Source: Candidatus Aminicenantota bacterium
Lineage (GTDB): Bacteria; Acidobacteriota; Aminicenantia; UBA2199
Reading direction: 5' to 3'
Length of the DNA: 8,396 bases
Assembly (NCBI GenBank): GCA_030671465.1
Contig: DAOVIP010000056.1
Location: 1 to 8,396 of the forward strand
The notes under the pieces were generated by a model. The model did no database searches and had not been told where the DNA came from. It worked only from the letters and a program-made list of their open reading frames with translations. Position 1 is the stretch's first letter; each line of letters starts with the position of its first letter. Position numbers and translations under genes: made by a program. Positions 5,672-8,396 of the stretch are shown piece by piece.

Positions 5672-8396
5672 CTTTTCCAGGCTGGCCAGCTGATTTTTTA
5701 GTGATTTTCTCAGCCGGTTTTCCACAGCCGAACGACCGTATAGCTTGGCAATTTGCTGGTAGATAATCAAGGCCTCAAGGGGTTTTTTTAATCTCATCAA
5801 CAATCCCGCTTTTTCCCAAAGACAGGGAATATAGTTTGGATTGAACTCAAGACAATCCTCAACTTCTTCCAGAGCTTCCCGATATCTTTGGTTCCGTACC
5901 AAATATTGAATATATTCGGTTTGAAAAAACTGGCGGTGATAATATGTCACCCAGTATGAAAGCTGGGTTTTCAACTTCATCAGGTTCCTAAAATTACTAT
6001 TTGCATCATCAAATTGACCTTCTCTTTCAGAAATCAATGCCCTTAAATGCAAAAAATATTTGTAAGGTATGTAAAAATTCTTTTCAGACAGATGGTAACG
6101 CTGTTTGATTTCCTGCAACCATTCCAGCTCCTGCTGGCTGGCTTTCAATTTGTTAAGTTTCAACAAAACCATCCCTCTCAACCAGTGGGCTTCCGCCACG
6201 GTATAATCATTGATATCTTTAGAATTATAGGTGAGCAGCGATCGGTCCAGAATGGAGAGTGCTTTATCCAGATTCTTCTCCAAAAAGTGAATATAGGCCT
6301 GCTTGACCATGGAGCGGGCCTTCTCCTTTTTTGAATTTGTCAGTTGGTTATAATGCAGTAAAACCGGTTTCACTTTCTGGTACTCAGCCTTCAGGATATA
6401 AATGTCAGCCAGGGTCAGATATGACCAGGGTACACTTTGACTGTTTTTTGACAGGGCAGCCAGTTTCATGGCCTCGGCAGAGGTCAGATCACCCGAATAA
6501 AAATACCCATCTCCGAGAGAGTCGAAAGAATTGGCGGATTGATCCAGGTTGCGGTAATCCTCAAATCGTTGAATGGCCTGGTTGTGATTTCCCAGATAAG
6601 AATAGCAATACCCCAGGTGGTTGATGGCCTTGGAATTTTTTCGATTGATATCCAGAACCTGCTGATAAAAATCAATGGCCTTTTCCGCATCTCCCCGGTG
6701 AAAGTATGCTTCTCCGAGTTCAAAAAAAGCATCCGGAAGAAATGGAAAATCTTCCTTCAACTTTTCCAGATTTCCGATTTCCTCTTCAAAATTGAATTCC
6801 AGGCGGGATTTAAAAGCCTGGATTTTTAATCGGAAACTACCGGTGAGGTTATCCATCAAAGACACAACCTCCCGGATTAACTGTCTGGCCTCTTCCCGCC
6901 TACCCTTGAAATAGAAAATATCAGCCAGCAAATATTTGGCTACCGGGAGATCAATCGACTTTTGCAGATGATATTCGGCCTGGCTGAATTGAAACCTACG
7001 GTAATTTTTAAGTCCCTGGTAAAAACTTGAAAATCGTTTCCAGTCACTTCCGAACAGGTCAGAGATTTTTTTTATGCCCACCTCATCCCCCTGTTTATTA
7101 CCGAAAACACTCAAATATACACGTTTTGCCAGTGTATCCACCTGGCTGGAAAGCAATATATCCTTATTTTGTACGGGAATGGTGATGGGGAATTGCTTTT
7201 TCCCCCGGACCACCGGGATCAGTACGGCATCAATGTTGTAGAAGTCGTTGAACCGGGTAACAGTTCCTTTCAATTCAAACAATACATTGAATTTTTTCAT
7301 CAGTTTTATCACTGTATTCTGGGAATCAAGTGTATTTTTCGCCATTTCCTGCCCGGGGATGTTTTCGGATTTCCCCCCAACCTGATCCGAAACCAGTACT
7401 CCCTCTGCACTGGAAGCGGAATCGGTTTCCATATCAAGACCGGAAGCAATATCCTCATTTATGGTTTTAAATTCCCTGAATTGATTTAAAGACTGGTACA
7501 GTAAGTAATTCAATTTTTCTAAGAGCTGTTTATCCCTGCTTTGGTTTTCAAAATCATGCAAATAAATATAAAACTTTTCATTGGGATCCGGGATCATCAT
7601 TTTATCATCCCGGTGGCCAGTCAGTATTAACAACAGGGCGACAATCAGGACCAGGACCAGAGATATGGATACCATTTTCATGATCCGGTGTTTGGTGGAT
7701 ATCAGTGGTTCGGTATGGGCCTTTATTTTTTTAATTCGGTAGACGATATCTCCCAGTCCTTCCTGGTCAGAAGTCTTCTGTATTCCTTTCATCAGTTTAT
7801 TCTGATCCTTGGTATCAATAATTTCTGTTTTTAAATCAATATTCTTACTTTCAGCCTTCTGAAGACAATCTTCCCGTATTTGCTCAAGATTCTCTTTGAT
7901 TGATTTGAAATCCGCGAACCGGTCTTTGGGTTTCTTCTCCAGGGTGCGTCTGACCATCTGTTTCAGGGGACCAGGTATATCGCGGAAAAACTGTACGTCC
8001 CGGTTGATGACATTGTACAGTGTAGATATATGATCTTTGTCCTGGAAGGGATTAATCCCTTCCAGCATTTCATACAACACCACCCCGAAAGAGAATATGT
8101 CGCTGGAGGGCTCCAGATGCTCTCCTCTGGCTTGCTCCGGTGACATGTAGCAAACAGTTCCCATTAGGATTCCTTTTTCAGTGAGGTGGCTCGAATCGAT
8201 CATATCCTTCTTTTTCATGATTGACTCATCCCTGAATTTCGCCAAACCAAAATCCAGAACCTTAACCGAACCCTTTTGATTAACCATTAAATTAGCCGGT
8301 TTTATATCCCGATGAATAATCTGCTTGGAATGGGCTTCTATCATGCCTTCGCATATCTGGATGGCAATATCCAGGATTTTATTGATGCTGAGCTTC
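5663..8396 (-). CDS. Transmembrane Ser/Thr protein kinase with TolB/FlgO-like and TPR regions, partial (N-terminus off right edge)
   Basis: The frame stays open to the right edge, so the visible 910 residues lack the start. Positions here count from an in-frame Met at 8344, with 17 codons before it. The kinase C-lobe is intact: catalytic loop HRDIKPAN (11-18, base D13), metal-binding DFG (31-33), GTVCYMSPEQ (62-71) and DIFSFGVVLYEML (82-94); the ATP-binding N-lobe lies outside. A charged linker (about 140-220) leads to one membrane helix (221-243, nucleotides about 7616-7684). Beyond it, FYIYLHDFENQS (258-269) and FELKGTVTRFNDFYNIDAVLIP (356-377) resemble the TolB-N/FlgO-like domain placed after many such kinases, broken by a Ser/Asp-rich stretch (about 298-343). 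TPR-type repeats fill about 435-880; clear ones are 539-570, 571-603, 604-635 and 838-870. The kinase should face the cytoplasm and the TPRs the outside. Substrate and signal are unknown. Confidence 0.9.
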   Translation of the reverse strand, partial: KLSINKILDIAIQICEGMIEAHSKQIIHRDIKPANLMVNQKGSVKVLDFGLAKFRDESIMKKKDMIDSSHLTEKGILMGTVCYMSPEQARGEHLEPSSDIFSFGVVLYEMLEGINPFQDKDHISTLYNVINRDVQFFRDIPGPLKQMVRRTLEKKPKDRFADFKSIKENLEQIREDCLQKAESKNIDLKTEIIDTKDQNKLMKGIQKTSDQEGLGDIVYRIKKIKAHTEPLISTKHRIMKMVSISLVLVLIVALLLILTGHRDDKMMIPDPNEKFYIYLHDFENQSRDKQLLEKLNYLLYQSLNQFREFKTINEDIASGLDMETDSASSAEGVLVSDQVGGKSENIPGQEMAKNTLDSQNTVIKLMKKFNVLFELKGTVTRFNDFYNIDAVLIPVVRGKKQFPITIPVQNKDILLSSQVDTLAKRVYLSVFGNKQGDEVGIKKISDLFGSDWKRFSSFYQGLKNYRRFQFSQAEYHLQKSIDLPVAKYLLADIFYFKGRREEARQLIREVVSLMDNLTGSFRLKIQAFKSRLEFNFEEEIGNLEKLKEDFPFLPDAFFELGEAYFHRGDAEKAIDFYQQVLDINRKNSKAINHLGYCYSYLGNHNQAIQRFEDYRNLDQSANSFDSLGDGYFYSGDLTSAEAMKLAALSKNSQSVPWSYLTLADIYILKAEYQKVKPVLLHYNQLTNSKKEKARSMVKQAYIHFLEKNLDKALSILDRSLLTYNSKDINDYTVAEAHWLRGMVLLKLNKLKASQQELEWLQEIKQRYHLSEKNFYIPYKYFLHLRALISEREGQFDDANSNFRNLMKLKTQLSYWVTYYHRQFFQTEYIQYLVRNQRYREALEEVEDCLEFNPNYIPCLWEKAGLLMRLKKPLEALIIYQQIAKLYGRSAVENRLRKSLKNQLASLEKSN
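5678..5699 (+). terminator. Weak hairpin with T-run after the LapA-domain gene
   Basis: Seven bases after the LapA-domain stop, CAGGCT can pair with AGCTG (one bulged G, loop GGCC), and the core GCTGGCCAGC (5681-5690) is a perfect palindrome. It is followed closely by six T (5694-5699). The stem is short, so termination may be inefficient. It lies within the coding region of the opposite-strand kinase, as expected for overlapping convergent genes. Confidence 0.3.

Noticed and set aside
6047..7489. Plus-strand open frames of about 95-106 codons inside the kinase gene
   Set aside because: They oppose a continuous frame with kinase motifs and TPR repeats, and their translations show no domain character.

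Overview
Six apparently intact or edge-cut protein genes plus one further small gene fill this window; there is no gene-free stretch longer than 300 bases, and I saw no tRNA, rRNA, CRISPR array, insertion sequence or attachment site. The DNA has moderate-to-low G+C by eye, with purine-rich ribosome binding sites (AGGAGA, AGGAGGTGA). A long-form SppA and a LapA-domain protein point to a Gram-negative (diderm) bacterium. The large receptor-like Ser/Thr kinase with a single membrane span and an outer TPR region is a design I associate with Acidobacteriota and candidate phyla such as Aminicenantes. That assignment is inference only and needs a database search.

Layout. Bases 1-276 (minus) hold the start of a small 2Fe-2S ferredoxin-like subunit running off the left edge, with a recognisable TTGACA promoter. 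A 224-base AT-rich divergent intergenic region follows. On the plus strand come sppA (501-2192), encoding a membrane-anchored signal peptide peptidase, and, 15 bases later, a TsaC/Sua5/YciO-family gene (2208-2840) for tRNA t6A synthesis. A good sigma70-type promoter at 2889-2917 then opens a two-gene glycosyltransferase unit: a GT4 family enzyme (2955-4301) and a GT2 family enzyme (4311-5324). A near-consensus promoter at 5352-5380 drives a 79-residue LapA-domain membrane protein (5432-5671). The right third (5663-8396, minus) is the C-terminal 910 residues of a transmembrane Ser/Thr protein kinase whose stop codon overlaps the end of the LapA gene tail-to-tail.

How the genes relate. The two glycosyltransferases probably act in sequence on one surface glycan or glycolipid, and the LapA-like protein downstream fits an envelope theme, but each is transcribed from its own promoter. 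sppA and the TsaC-like gene look co-transcribed but have unrelated roles (membrane proteolysis, tRNA modification). The kinase is the most elaborate gene: a cytoplasmic kinase domain joined through one membrane helix to a degenerate TolB/FlgO-like region and a long TPR solenoid, suggesting an envelope sensor. I do not see strong evidence for a new multi-gene system; the window is mostly housekeeping and envelope genes with a few unusual details listed under findings.
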